A stretch of DNA of 64,000 bases from Planctomycetota bacterium (GTDB lineage Bacteria; Planctomycetota; Planctomycetia; Pirellulales; Pirellulaceae): NCBI GenBank assembly GCA_014238905.1, contig JABAAE010000017.1, positions 93,460 to 157,459 on the forward strand, written 5' to 3'. This document shows positions 55,918 through 64,000 of the stretch, one piece after another. The notes beneath the pieces are model-generated. The model did no database searches and had not been told where the DNA came from. It worked only from the letters and a program-made list of their open reading frames with translations. The number at the start of each line of letters is the position of its first letter. Position 1 is the stretch's first letter. The translations under genes and the position numbers were made by a program.

Positions 55918-56991
55918 ATGAAGTTCGAATCTGCTTACCATCGGTGCTGCTTTCACCGCGATTCGATCCGATCCGATCAGTTATTTTCTACAGGCAAGAA
56001 CCGGGGGCTGACGTTGATCGAATTGTTGGTGGTTATTGTGATCATTGGAATATTGACTGCCCTCTTGTTTCCGGCAGTTCAGGCTGCACGTGAAGCCGCT
56101 CGGAGGATTGTTTGCGCTAACAATCTAAAACAGGTTGGCCTCGCGATTCATCAATATGATTCGACTTTTCGGTCATTCCCGCCGGCGTTTCTTATTGGCT
56201 CACCGGGTGACACACGTGGCTCTTGGTCAATCCACGGGCGAATTTTGCCTTTCATTGAGCAGGAAAACCTTGGAGACCGAATTGACCTTAATCAGGATTG
56301 GCATCATCAAGTTGATTCGGGTATTCCGGCTGCGCGAATCAACACCTATATCTGCCCCAATGAATCCAATGCGTACCCCAGGTTCCGAAATGCCAAGCCG
56401 TACGTCCATCCAATCAACTATGGTTTTAATTTTGGATCATGGTTGATTTATGATCCGGTTACTGGCGAGGCTGGCGACGGTGCTTTTCGAACAAATCGAG
56501 TGACACGATTTGCCGATATGCTAGATGGAACAAGCCACACGCTGTGTGCCACCGAGGTGAAGGCTTACACGTCCTACTTCCGTAATTCAGCTGTGGATCC
56601 CGGCACCCAAATACCTGATTCTCCGGATTTTTTTTCCGGTCATTCAGGTGAGATGAAACTGGGCCCTCAATTGGACCAAAATACAGGTCACACGGTATGG
56701 CCAGATGGTCGTGTCCATCATTCTGGTGTCACAACTGTTTTTAGGCCGAATCAATTTGTGGGATACGAGCATGATGGCATCGTTTACGATATTGATTTTA
56801 GTTCATGGCAAGAAGGCCGTAGCATGGTAAGGAAAACCTATGCTGCGGTGACCGCACGTTCCTACCATCCTGAGTTGGTCAATGCGCTCATGATGGATGG
56901 CTCGGTTAGTGGGATATCAAACAGTGTGGAACTCGGTGTCTATCAAGCAATGGGAACCGTTGTCGGTCAGGAGATTCCAAACCAGCAGTGA
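55918..56991 (+). CDS. DUF1559 protein with prepilin-type N-terminus
   Basis: The 357-residue protein has the prepilin motif (LTLIELLVVIVIIGILTALL) after a leader of about 30 residues. The planctomycete DUF1559 signature FPAVQAAREAARR and C-x-NNLKQVGLAIHQYD come next, and the late H-x-E-x-V-N-A-L-M-M-D-G-S-V-S-G motif closes the family pattern. Planctomycete genomes carry many copies, thought to be processed by the prepilin peptidase; the roles are unknown. It could be processed and displayed by the secretion system encoded at 17-33 kb. Confidence 0.93.
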   Translation: MKFESAYHRCCFHRDSIRSDQLFSTGKNRGLTLIELLVVIVIIGILTALLFPAVQAAREAARRIVCANNLKQVGLAIHQYDSTFRSFPPAFLIGSPGDTRGSWSIHGRILPFIEQENLGDRIDLNQDWHHQVDSGIPAARINTYICPNESNAYPRFRNAKPYVHPINYGFNFGSWLIYDPVTGEAGDGAFRTNRVTRFADMLDGTSHTLCATEVKAYTSYFRNSAVDPGTQIPDSPDFFSGHSGEMKLGPQLDQNTGHTVWPDGRVHHSGVTTVFRPNQFVGYEHDGIVYDIDFSSWQEGRSMVRKTYAAVTARSYHPELVNALMMDGSVSGISNSVELGVYQAMGTVVGQEIPNQQ

Positions 56992-57070
56992 TCGCAACTT
57001 TGACGACCAGCGATTTGCTGGGTGCGGTTTTCTTTGATGGCTTCATCGATACTAATATGGACTGGATCAA

Positions 57071-57565
57071 TTGACCGAATTAATTGCCTATCACGAAGCT
57101 GGCCACGCGGTGATGGCCGATAGCGTTGGTGCGGGAGTACGGTCGGTATCGATTGCCCCGGATTTTGACGATGGACCTGAACGGTTTGCGGAGATTCAAA
57201 TCCAATGGCCGGTAACGACAATGCCCAAGAGGGAGATCCTTGAAAAAACGGTTTGGGTGGCCCTCGCGGGCCCCGTGGCTGAAATGATCTATGATGGAGT
57301 CATCCATCATCCTCAATCGCGAACCGCTTGGTCTTCGGACTGGTTGACTGCCAGTCATGCCGCTGAGGAAATAACGGAAAACGCGACGCAACGGCAGCGT
57401 TTATTGGACCAGGTTATCGGACGCCTTCATTTGGTTTTGGCAAAGCATCCTTACTGGGCGGCCATTGCAGCCTTGGCAGATGAGTTACTGGCTCACGAGA
57501 TATTGGATGTTGAACAGGTGGGTGATGTCCTTGATTTTTGGTTGCCGAAGTCGTCCCGACGGTAA
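57071..57565 (+). CDS. stand-alone FtsH-type (M41) zinc protease domain
   Basis: The 164-residue protein has the M41 motif HEAGH at residues 8-12, the family phrase VWVALAGPVAEMIYDG, and D90 in SSDWLTA at the place of the third zinc ligand. The AAA+ ATPase and membrane parts of FtsH are absent. It may work on its own, with a separate ATPase, or be a metal-binding relative. The start is TTG 57071; an ATG at 57057 is out of frame. It follows the DUF1559 gene by 79 bp. Confidence 0.8.
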   Translation: MTELIAYHEAGHAVMADSVGAGVRSVSIAPDFDDGPERFAEIQIQWPVTTMPKREILEKTVWVALAGPVAEMIYDGVIHHPQSRTAWSSDWLTASHAAEEITENATQRQRLLDQVIGRLHLVLAKHPYWAAIAALADELLAHEILDVEQVGDVLDFWLPKSSRR

Positions 57566-58128
57566 GCCTGGTGCCTGAAAGCAGTCGTTAATTGGGTGGA
57601 TAAGTGACACGAGGCAAGATAGGGGGGATTGTCCGTTGGGATTGCGATTTAAGCTGGGAATTCAGAAAAGCCATCCATGGTCAGGCGAATAGATTTTGGA
57701 CGATCATTTTGGAGAAAGCCTCGGTTCGTCGATAAAACCTGCTGATTTTGTTGAAAAAGAGCTTGAACCGACAACGTATGATTGCCAGGCTAATGGCGAC
57801 GGGTCGTCGAATCGTTGAGGTTTTGAGCAATTCCTGCTAACCTGACTGTCTTGGAGAGTGTCAGTTATAGGTTGGTCGGGCGCGAATTTTTGGAAGTTTT
57901 TGCCTCCGGATTTCGACTCGCGGTGACTTGGCCCCGGCTATCTCGGAGTCCATAAAGGCGATAAACGGCGCCTATCGAAAAACGTGGTCTAACTCTTTCC
58001 ACCTAATTCGCCGATGTTAACTTTGGAAAACAGGTGAAAACCCTGATAAATCGACGGTTTAGCGGCATGAATCAGCCTTTGCGGTGCCATTCATCCTCGA
58101 GTTTCACGCCAAAACAAGCTAGCAGTTA
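57566..58128 (+). other. intergenic region before the FAAL-ACP-AOS gene
   Basis: I see no gene, terminator with a U-tract, or RNA structure that I can support. Stop codons are frequent in all frames. The promoter of the large fusion gene should lie in the second half. Confidence 0.4.
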
Positions 58129-61100
58129 ATGAGTACTTGCACAAAAGATAACCAAGCCAGTTTCAAAGAGTTGTTTGCAGGCTTTGAGCCCCCGATGACT
58201 CATTTGGTGGACCACCTCAAGTATTGGGCCCAATCGTTGCCAGATACGCTGGCCTTTGGTTACTTGGCCGATGGAGAATCTGTTTCTCAGAGGCTGACTT
58301 ATTCGCAATTGGAAACAAGGGCCAAGAGTATTGCGGCCGAGATCGAGAAACGGGGTTTGCGGGGTGACCGGGTCCTATTGCTGTATCCCCCCTGCATCGA
58401 TTTCATAGAGGCATTTTTTGCGATTCAACTCGCGGGGGCCATTCCCGTTCCTGCGTACCCACCCAGGAAGAGTCGTAATGGTGGCCGAATTGATCTGATC
58501 GCTCAGGATGCTGATGCAAAGTTGATCATGACCAATCGTGAAACCATCACCCGCATGAAGAACCTGTTGGCGGAAACGGAATGTTTGAAGCACATTCCCT
58601 TGGTCGCTTCCGAGGAGATTCCCAATGAATATGCCGACGATTTCAAAAACCTTCCTATCTCGATTGATGATGTGGGTTTGCTGCAATATACATCCGGTTC
58701 GACTGGGTCCCCCAAGGGTGTTGTCCTGACCCATCGGAATCTGATGGAAAGCTGCAAGATGATCACTCGGGCATTCAAGTTGTATCAACATGGAAGCGGT
58801 GTGAGTTGGCTGCCGACGTATCATGATATGGGGTTGGTGGGTGGTATTCTGAATCCATTGTTCATCGGTTGCCCAAAATACTTAATGCCGCCGCTGGCAT
58901 TCTTGGCTAAACCAGTTCGATGGCTTCGTGCGATCTCTGAATTACGAACCAATATTGCCGGTGGCCCTAATTTTGCTTACCAGCTTTGTGTTGACAAGAT
59001 TTCCGAGGAAGAGGCTGCTGATCTAGATCTGTCCTGTTGGGAGGTAGCGTTTAACGGTGCAGAGCCAATACGCCCTGAAACATTGGCAGCTTTTAATGCG
59101 AAATTCGCTCCAAATGGGTTTCGGCCGACCTCACATTATCCCTGCTACGGTATGGCAGAAACGACGCTTTTGGTAACCGGTGGAGACAGTCCGGAACTCC
59201 CTCTCATTCAGGGTTTTGATCGTCAGGCTCTTGATGGTTACAAGGCCATTCCTGTTGGTTCCCCAAAGGGAAAAGATACATTTAATGGCAATGCAGATTT
59301 AGAAAAAGATAATGTAAGAGATCTTGTTGCCTGTGGATTTGTACAGCCACATGAGAAGATTATTATTGTCGATCCGAAGTCGTTTGAATTGCTGGAAGAC
59401 GGCTTGATCGGTGAAATTTGGATCAATGGAGTTACCGTTGGGCAAGGGTACTGGAATAAACCGGAGGAATCTGCTGAGTGTTTTGAGGCAACCTGCAAAG
59501 GAAGTGATGAGCATTTTCTGCGCACTGGTGACTTGGGATTCTTTTTCAACGATCAGATCTTCGTAACAGGACGGTTGAAAGACCTAATCATCATTCGTGG
59601 TGTTAATCGTTATCCCCAGGACATCGAAGCGACGGTCGAAAACGCCAGTACTCGATTGCAAAATTCAGGCTCGGCTGCGTTTTCAGTCGACGTACAGGGC
59701 AGTGAGCGATTGGTCATCGTCAGTGAAACAGAAAGGAGTCGAGACAAAAATTGGTCAACGGTGATCGATGATGTTCGTAAGGCGGTCATCGCTGAACACG
59801 ATGTACCTCCAGATGCAGTAGTCATGGTGCGGGCAAGTTCAATACAAAAAACGTCCAGTGGAAAAATCCAGCGGCACGCCTGTAAATCAGCGTTTCTGGA
59901 AGGCAGTTTACGTGTCATCGATAAGTGGATTGGGTGGGAAGATTCCGCTGCCAAAGAAACGGATTCAGAGGGAGCTGAAGACTCAAGTTCAAGTTTCGAG
60001 GCCGATCTTAACCATGATGTCTTGAAAGTCGTATTTGGGCAAATCAGAGTCGTGGCCAGAGATCGGGCCAAAAACGTAACTGCTGATACAAACATAGTGA
60101 TCGACTTGGGGTTGGATTCATTGGAACGACTTCAGATTGCTAATAATCTCGAGCAGATTTATGGCGCTCGGTTTCCCGATGAGGTGATTCAGGATATTGA
60201 AACGGTAAGAGAAATTGTCGAAGCGATCCAGGAGAACTTTGATGTTTCGGTGACAGTATCAGATGGTTCTTTGCCAACTCCAACAGCAAAAAGGATCGAC
60301 GGAGAAATACCGGAGGAATTTTATTTATTCGAAAAGGTGCCAGAGGTAACTCGTTTCAAGCAGGAAAAGAAATTAATTGACAATGCGGGTGTTCGGAATC
60401 CTTTCTTTTCCGTTCACGAAGGTACTATTGGCGATCAAACGCAAATTGCTGGCCGCAAGCTAATCAGTTTTGCCAGTTATAATTACGTTGGACTGAATGG
60501 TTACGCTGAAGTAAAAAATGCCGCCAAGGCGGCGATTGACGAATATGGCACCAGTGTTTCTGCAAGTCGACTCGTTTCCGGAGAAAAAGCGGTCCACCGA
60601 CAATTTGAGTCCGAATTGAAGGATTTTTTGAGATTTGAGGATGCTCTGTTATTGACCGGGGGACATGCTACCAATCAGTCGGTTGTCGGCCACTTGGTGG
60701 GGCGTGGTGACCTGATTCTTCATGATGCATTGGCTCATAACAGCATCATTCAAGGGGCCATGCTTTCCGGTGCGACTCGCCGTCCGTTTGATCACAATGA
60801 CTGGGAAATCCTGGATCAGATTCTGAGGGAAATTAGACGGGACTACCGTCGAGTTCTCATTGCGATAGAAGGCCTGTACAGCATGGACGGCGATTTTCCC
60901 GACCTTCCGAAATTTGTTGAGGTGAAGAAACGTCATAAATGTCTACTTTACGTAGATGAAGCTCATTCCATTGGTACGTTAGGCGAGACTGGTCGAGGTT
61001 TGACCGAATTGCAAGATGTGAATCCTGACGATATCGATTTTTGTATGGGAACAGTGAGTAAGTCTTTAGGCAGCTTTGGTGGATTTGTCCTTTCCAATTC

Positions 61101-61524
61101 CACCACGATCGATTACTTGAGATATACGACGCCAGGATTCGTGTTTGCTGCGGGCTTGCCTCCCGGAGCAGTGGCGGCAGGATTTCAAGCCCTTAAGGTA
61201 TTGCGAAAGGAGCCCGGACGTGTTGCCAATTTGGCAAAGAACAGTCAAATGTTTCTGGAATTGGCCAACCGGGGCGGTCTAAATACTGGGCCCAGCGGTG
61301 GATCGCCGATTATTCCCGTGATAACGGGAGACTCATTGAAGGCATTAAAGCTTTCTGAATCGCTTTACCTGGAGGGGATCAATGCCCAACCGATTTTGCA
61401 CCCTGCGGTAGAGGAAGATCGAGCAAGGGTTCGATTCTTTATGACTTCGCTGCATACACCAGAGCAAATTCAAAAGACCGTAGACGTGACGGTCAAGGCT
61501 TGGAACGTTATCAAAGATTTGTAA
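58129..61524 (+). CDS. fatty-acyl-AMP ligase - acyl carrier protein - alpha-oxoamine synthase fusion
   Basis: The 1131-residue protein joins three enzymes. Residues 1 to about 600 are a fatty-acyl-AMP ligase (ANL superfamily): ATP loop YTSGSTGSPKGV from Y187, then SWLPTYHDMGLVGG and YGMAETTLLV, the FAAL-type forms, and a C-terminal TGRLKDLIIIRG. An acyl carrier protein follows with the phosphopantetheine serine S664 in LGLDSLERL. The rest (about 735-1131) is a PLP-dependent alpha-oxoamine synthase of the KAPA/serine-palmitoyl type: GTSVSASRLVSG, VDEAHSIGTLG and the Schiff-base lysine K978 in TVSKSLGSFGG. It likely activates a free fatty acid, loads it on the ACP and condenses it with an amino acid, releasing CO2. 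All key residues look intact. Confidence 0.92.
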   Translation: MSTCTKDNQASFKELFAGFEPPMTHLVDHLKYWAQSLPDTLAFGYLADGESVSQRLTYSQLETRAKSIAAEIEKRGLRGDRVLLLYPPCIDFIEAFFAIQLAGAIPVPAYPPRKSRNGGRIDLIAQDADAKLIMTNRETITRMKNLLAETECLKHIPLVASEEIPNEYADDFKNLPISIDDVGLLQYTSGSTGSPKGVVLTHRNLMESCKMITRAFKLYQHGSGVSWLPTYHDMGLVGGILNPLFIGCPKYLMPPLAFLAKPVRWLRAISELRTNIAGGPNFAYQLCVDKISEEEAADLDLSCWEVAFNGAEPIRPETLAAFNAKFAPNGFRPTSHYPCYGMAETTLLVTGGDSPELPLIQGFDRQALDGYKAIPVGSPKGKDTFNGNADLEKDNVRDLVACGFVQPHEKIIIVDPKSFELLEDGLIGEIWINGVTVGQGYWNKPEESAECFEATCKGSDEHFLRTGDLGFFFNDQIFVTGRLKDLIIIRGVNRYPQDIEATVENASTRLQNSGSAAFSVDVQGSERLVIVSETERSRDKNWSTVIDDVRKAVIAEHDVPPDAVVMVRASSIQKTSSGKIQRHACKSAFLEGSLRVIDKWIGWEDSAAKETDSEGAEDSSSSFEADLNHDVLKVVFGQIRVVARDRAKNVTADTNIVIDLGLDSLERLQIANNLEQIYGARFPDEVIQDIETVREIVEAIQENFDVSVTVSDGSLPTPTAKRIDGEIPEEFYLFEKVPEVTRFKQEKKLIDNAGVRNPFFSVHEGTIGDQTQIAGRKLISFASYNYVGLNGYAEVKNAAKAAIDEYGTSVSASRLVSGEKAVHRQFESELKDFLRFEDALLLTGGHATNQSVVGHLVGRGDLILHDALAHNSIIQGAMLSGATRRPFDHNDWEILDQILREIRRDYRRVLIAIEGLYSMDGDFPDLPKFVEVKKRHKCLLYVDEAHSIGTLGETGRGLTELQDVNPDDIDFCMGTVSKSLGSFGGFVLSNSTTIDYLRYTTPGFVFAAGLPPGAVAAGFQALKVLRKEPGRVANLAKNSQMFLELANRGGLNTGPSGGSPIIPVITGDSLKALKLSESLYLEGINAQPILHPAVEEDRARVRFFMTSLHTPEQIQKTVDVTVKAWNVIKDL

Positions 61525-61732
61525 AAACAGTCTCAATGGTTGAACGGGCATTCAGGCGGTTTTAATCAGAGCGTGACTGATAGATCTTGCAAAGATCCTA
61601 ATGCCAGTACCATGGATATGTTGTTTTCAATTAGTTATCGGATTTCCATGTGATCGGGTTTGCATGTTATCGTGTGACGATGAATACTGTGGCCGAAATG
61701 TGTAAATCCTTCCAACCTTGGTTTATTTCAAA

Positions 61733-62611
61733 ATGGAAAATGCGATTCGAAAAGCTGATACGCTGATTGAGGCAATGAGCTGGATAAAACGCTTTCGAGA
61801 CAAGACAACCGTCATTAAGCTTGGCGGTAGCGTTCTGGAAGATGATGATGCCCTGCAGCACATTTTATTAGACGTTTGTTTTATGCAAACGGTTGGTCTG
61901 CGGACGGTTATTGTTCACGGAGCTGGCGCACGTATCAGCCGTGCCATGGCGACTGCCGGAATCGAGTCTCGTTTTGTTATGGGACGACGATTTACTGATC
62001 AAGCGACATTAGAAATTGTAGAGAAGGTCCTTGCGGTTGATACCAATAATGAGATTGCTCAAACCCTAGAAAAACTAGGGGGTCGGGCCATGACATTGAA
62101 CTTTGAATCAACTTGTGTTCTGACCGGAGAATTACTTCGCCTTGTTGAAGGCAACGGTGAGGAGTCGGATCTCGGATTGGTTGGAAATGTAACAGAAGTG
62201 GACCGCATGGTTATTGATAATCTCTGTTACGCAGGTCAGGTACCGGTCATTCCGTCAATGTGCCAAACCGAGTCGGGAAGTCGCTTGAATGTTAATGCTG
62301 ATTCAGCGGCTACGGCCGTGGCAGCTGCACTGGGAGCGGAAAAATTGATAATGCTCTCTGACGTTCCAGGAGTATTACGAGATCCCGCTGATGAGGATTC
62401 GCTAATTGATAGTATCACCGCGGCAGAAGCACGACAGTTGATCCAGGCGGGTTCCATCGGTGAGGGGATGATACCAAAGGTCGAGGGCTGTTTGGAGACG
62501 TTGGATCGTGGAGTAGGAAAAGTGCACGTTGTGGATGGGCGGGTACGGCACAGCCTTTTGTTGGAGATCTTTACAAGCAAAGGCGTGGGAACGCAATTTA
62601 TCGGTAGTTAG
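61733..62611 (+). CDS. argB: acetylglutamate kinase
   Basis: ArgB phosphorylates N-acetylglutamate, the second step of arginine synthesis. The 292-residue protein has the amino-acid-kinase landmarks: TVIKLGGSVLED, VIVHGAGARIS, GLVGNVTEVD, LNVNADSAATAVAAALGAEKLIMLSDVPGVL (in two blocks) and GSIGEGMIPKVEGC, plus an N-terminal helix as in arginine-sensitive enzymes. The length is normal. ATG 61733 is preferred to the TTG at 61718. It is not part of an arginine operon here; the upstream neighbour is the lipid fusion gene 208 bp away. Confidence 0.93.
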   Translation: MENAIRKADTLIEAMSWIKRFRDKTTVIKLGGSVLEDDDALQHILLDVCFMQTVGLRTVIVHGAGARISRAMATAGIESRFVMGRRFTDQATLEIVEKVLAVDTNNEIAQTLEKLGGRAMTLNFESTCVLTGELLRLVEGNGEESDLGLVGNVTEVDRMVIDNLCYAGQVPVIPSMCQTESGSRLNVNADSAATAVAAALGAEKLIMLSDVPGVLRDPADEDSLIDSITAAEARQLIQAGSIGEGMIPKVEGCLETLDRGVGKVHVVDGRVRHSLLLEIFTSKGVGTQFIGS

Positions 62612-62760
62612 CATTCACTGGTTGAGGCATTTTTAAAATACGGAAAAGAGGGTTTGTTGTTCCGAGATTTTCTCTCAACACAATACGTTGAGGCATTCGG
62701 AAGTCTGATCTCGAAAACGAAATGGCCTATAAAAAGGATGAGCGTAACCACCAGTCGTGA

Positions 62761-63372
62761 CTAGCTGCGGAGGATCCGCTCAATGGTCAAATCGGTTCTC
62801 CAGGCATTCATCCAGCGACGAATGGTGTTGTAACCGACACCATGTGTTTTGCGGCTGAGCCTCTCCAGTTCACGTGCCCATGCATCCAACGCCAATTGCG
62901 TTCCTTCTTTGTATTTCAACAGAACACGGATCTCGTTCCACCACGGTGACTCGGGTTCTTTTAGCTCGACCTGGTAGCCGTATTCCATCGCGATATCGAT
63001 GTAGATTTTCGTTTCTTGATTTAAACCATTCCCACGGTCAATGACGATGGGTGAAATTCCTCTAGAGATTGCATTGCGAAGTTGTTGATGAGTGTCAGAT
63101 CTGGCTTCGTCCAATCGATTTGCGTCAAAGTGGTAGTTTTCCGGACCACCACCATCCTTTTGAAAAAAAGCGTCGGTTTCAATCACCAGCCCTTTTTTTC
63201 CTGCTAGTCGTTTTCCCGTGGTCGATTTTCCGCAGGATGGGAGCCCACGCATCAGATAAACGATTCCATTGGATTGGGGGCTCTGTTCTGGATTGGATTG
63301 TTTAGTGCTCGGTTGCCCGTCGATGGTCCGGCGAATGGATTTGAACATGGTTAAAATGGTGTTTTTGTTCAT
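62761..63372 (-). CDS. P-loop kinase-like protein (N4BP2L1/polynucleotide-kinase-like)
   Basis: The 203-residue protein has Walker A GLPSCGKST (43-51) preceded by YLMRG. An ETDAFF motif follows, then PIVIDRGNGLNQETK as the strand with a catalytic-type aspartate, and a PWWNEI...ELERLSRKTHGVGYNTIRRW stretch. That combination resembles the AAA_33/polynucleotide-kinase-like group that includes the animal N4BP2L1 proteins. The substrate is unknown; nucleic-acid ends or small molecules are possible. ATG 63372 and ATG 63348 are both possible starts. It is convergent with argB. Confidence 0.75.
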   Translation of the reverse strand: MNKNTILTMFKSIRRTIDGQPSTKQSNPEQSPQSNGIVYLMRGLPSCGKSTTGKRLAGKKGLVIETDAFFQKDGGGPENYHFDANRLDEARSDTHQQLRNAISRGISPIVIDRGNGLNQETKIYIDIAMEYGYQVELKEPESPWWNEIRVLLKYKEGTQLALDAWARELERLSRKTHGVGYNTIRRWMNAWRTDLTIERILRS

Positions 63373-63542
63373 GGTGAAAAAAAGCGACCGTGGGTCTGAT
63401 TAGACCACACGGCTGCGATATGATGATTTGATTAGGCTTTAAGCGAGTTTTCGGATGAACGCCTTTAGCAAAGGTACGACGCTCGAGATGTACTTTAACA
63501 CCCTCCAAAAGTAAGCTTGCTTAAAGCTGAGGGATGAGTCGT

Positions 63543-64000
63543 TTAGTGTTTGTCACCACCACCATCTGACTTGCCATCTGACTTACCATCTGACTTGCCA
63601 TCTGACTTGCCGTCTGACTTGCCGTCTGACTTGCCATCTGACTTGCCATCTGACTTGCCATCTGACTTGCCATCTGACTTGCCATCTGACTTGCCATCTG
63701 ACTTGCCATCTGACTTACCATCTGACTTACCATCTGACTTACCATCTGACTTACCATCCGACTTACCATCCGACTTACCATCTGAATCACCGTCGGAACC
63801 AGGTTTGTCGTCTGGATCCACATCGTCAGGTTTGTCGTATGGGTCTTCCTCGGGTGTGACATCATCGTATGTCGACTCTGTGGTTGGAGGTTCCCATGAG
63901 TCATCGTAGGGGTTCTCTTCGATGACTGGCGGCTCAGGATCGGTGGGCGGCTCAGGATCGGTGGGCGGCTCAGGATCGGTGGGCGGCTCAGGATCGGTGG
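63543..64000 (-). CDS. repeat-rich acidic protein, C-terminal part (5' end off window)
   Basis: On the minus strand the frame is open from the window edge to TAA at 63543. Reading N to C it has PTDPEP repeats (at least four), an acidic stretch VIEENPYDDSWEPP and YDKPDDVDPDDKPG, then exactly 18 copies of DGKS, and ends DGGGDKH. It has no membrane segment in view and looks like a disordered surface or calcium-binding tail. The function lies in the part outside the window. The same DNA is also open in other frames because a 12-bp unit repeats; those frames are not genes. Confidence 0.75.
   Translation of the reverse strand, partial: TDPEPPTDPEPPTDPEPPTDPEPPVIEENPYDDSWEPPTTESTYDDVTPEEDPYDKPDDVDPDDKPGSDGDSDGKSDGKSDGKSDGKSDGKSDGKSDGKSDGKSDGKSDGKSDGKSDGKSDGKSDGKSDGKSDGKSDGKSDGKSDGGGDKH
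63567..63782 (-). repeat. 12-bp tandem repeat, 18 units
   Basis: The unit reads catctgacttgc on the plus strand with a few variants (cgt-, ccg-, -ttac). On the minus strand each unit codes DGKS. Neighbouring variants cluster (for example several ttac units together), showing expansion in blocks. Confidence 0.95.
63928..64000 (-). repeat. 18-bp tandem repeat, four units, running off the window
   Basis: The unit ggcggctcaggatcggtg is repeated four times without change and continues past the edge. It codes PTDPEP-type repeats on the minus strand. Confidence 0.95.

Noticed and set aside
63567..63782. Regular repeat array that might be taken for a CRISPR
   Set aside because: The units are 12 bp, directly adjoining, in frame and without spacers. 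It is a coding minisatellite.
63550..63909. Plus-strand open frame coding (PSDL)n
   Set aside because: It is the antisense shadow of the 12-bp repeat array. The minus strand has a continuous acidic protein extending beyond the array with non-repetitive coding sequence; the plus frame has none.

Overview
The window reads as a chromosome segment of a planctomycete, most likely of the Pirellulales. The markers are a DUF1559 prepilin-like protein, DUF1570 and DUF1571 proteins, a GYF_2-tailed TPR giant, large EF-hand and RGG-rich secreted proteins, a eukaryote-type Ser/Thr kinase, a secretin with many extra N-domains, and frequent TTG/GTG starts with weak Shine-Dalgarno sites. I saw no insertion sequence, phage, CRISPR array, rRNA or tRNA.

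Layout. 1-2.1 kb: the end of a divergent anhydro-N-acetylmuramic acid kinase, then two decayed genes (a formylglycine-generating-enzyme-like gene and what looks like an Imm21-type immunity gene). 2.1-11.1 kb: a PEP-hydrolase-like TIM barrel, a THUMP-like methyltransferase, small planctomycete proteins, a double-PDZ protein, dnaA, a DUF1570 gluzincin and a gamma-carbonic anhydrase. 11.5-17 kb: a seven-EF-hand protein with SR-rich tracts, a TPR/GYF protein and an RGG-tailed secreted protein closed by a clear terminator.

17.3-33.9 kb is a complete type II secretion operon (E, F, G, H-, I-, J-like, K, an L/PilM-like platform protein, a composite M/PilO plus C/PilP-like protein, and a very large secretin D), followed by a lipoprotein and an antiparallel BON-domain gene that overlap by 149 bp. 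The prepilin peptidase must lie elsewhere. 34-48.5 kb: a DUF3352-like protein, a DUF1571 protein, a soluble FHA-GAF histidine kinase, an MFS transporter, a GT39-like membrane glycosyltransferase, an AsmA-like protein, a membrane-anchored Ser/Thr kinase and an AlkD-like glycosylase.

48.7-54.9 kb is a minus-strand operon: RNase Y, YmdB-type phosphodiesterase, a DUF2752 membrane protein and three lipoproteins, of which one looks like the PBP activator LpoB and one like COG3014, its frequent neighbour in proteobacteria. 55.6-64 kb: a small C4HC3 (PHD/RINGv-like) zinc protein, a DUF1559 protein, a stand-alone FtsH-type protease domain, a 1131-residue fatty-acyl-AMP ligase - ACP - alpha-oxoamine synthase fusion, acetylglutamate kinase, a P-loop kinase-like protein, and the C-terminal part of a repeat protein cut by the window edge.

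The most interesting system is the FAAL-ACP-AOS fusion. It holds in one chain everything needed to activate a free fatty acid, load it on a carrier and condense it with an amino acid, which suggests a CoA-independent route to a sphingoid-like or amino-ketone lipid. Next are the enlarged secretin and composite M/C subunit of the secretion system, and the LpoB-like cluster.
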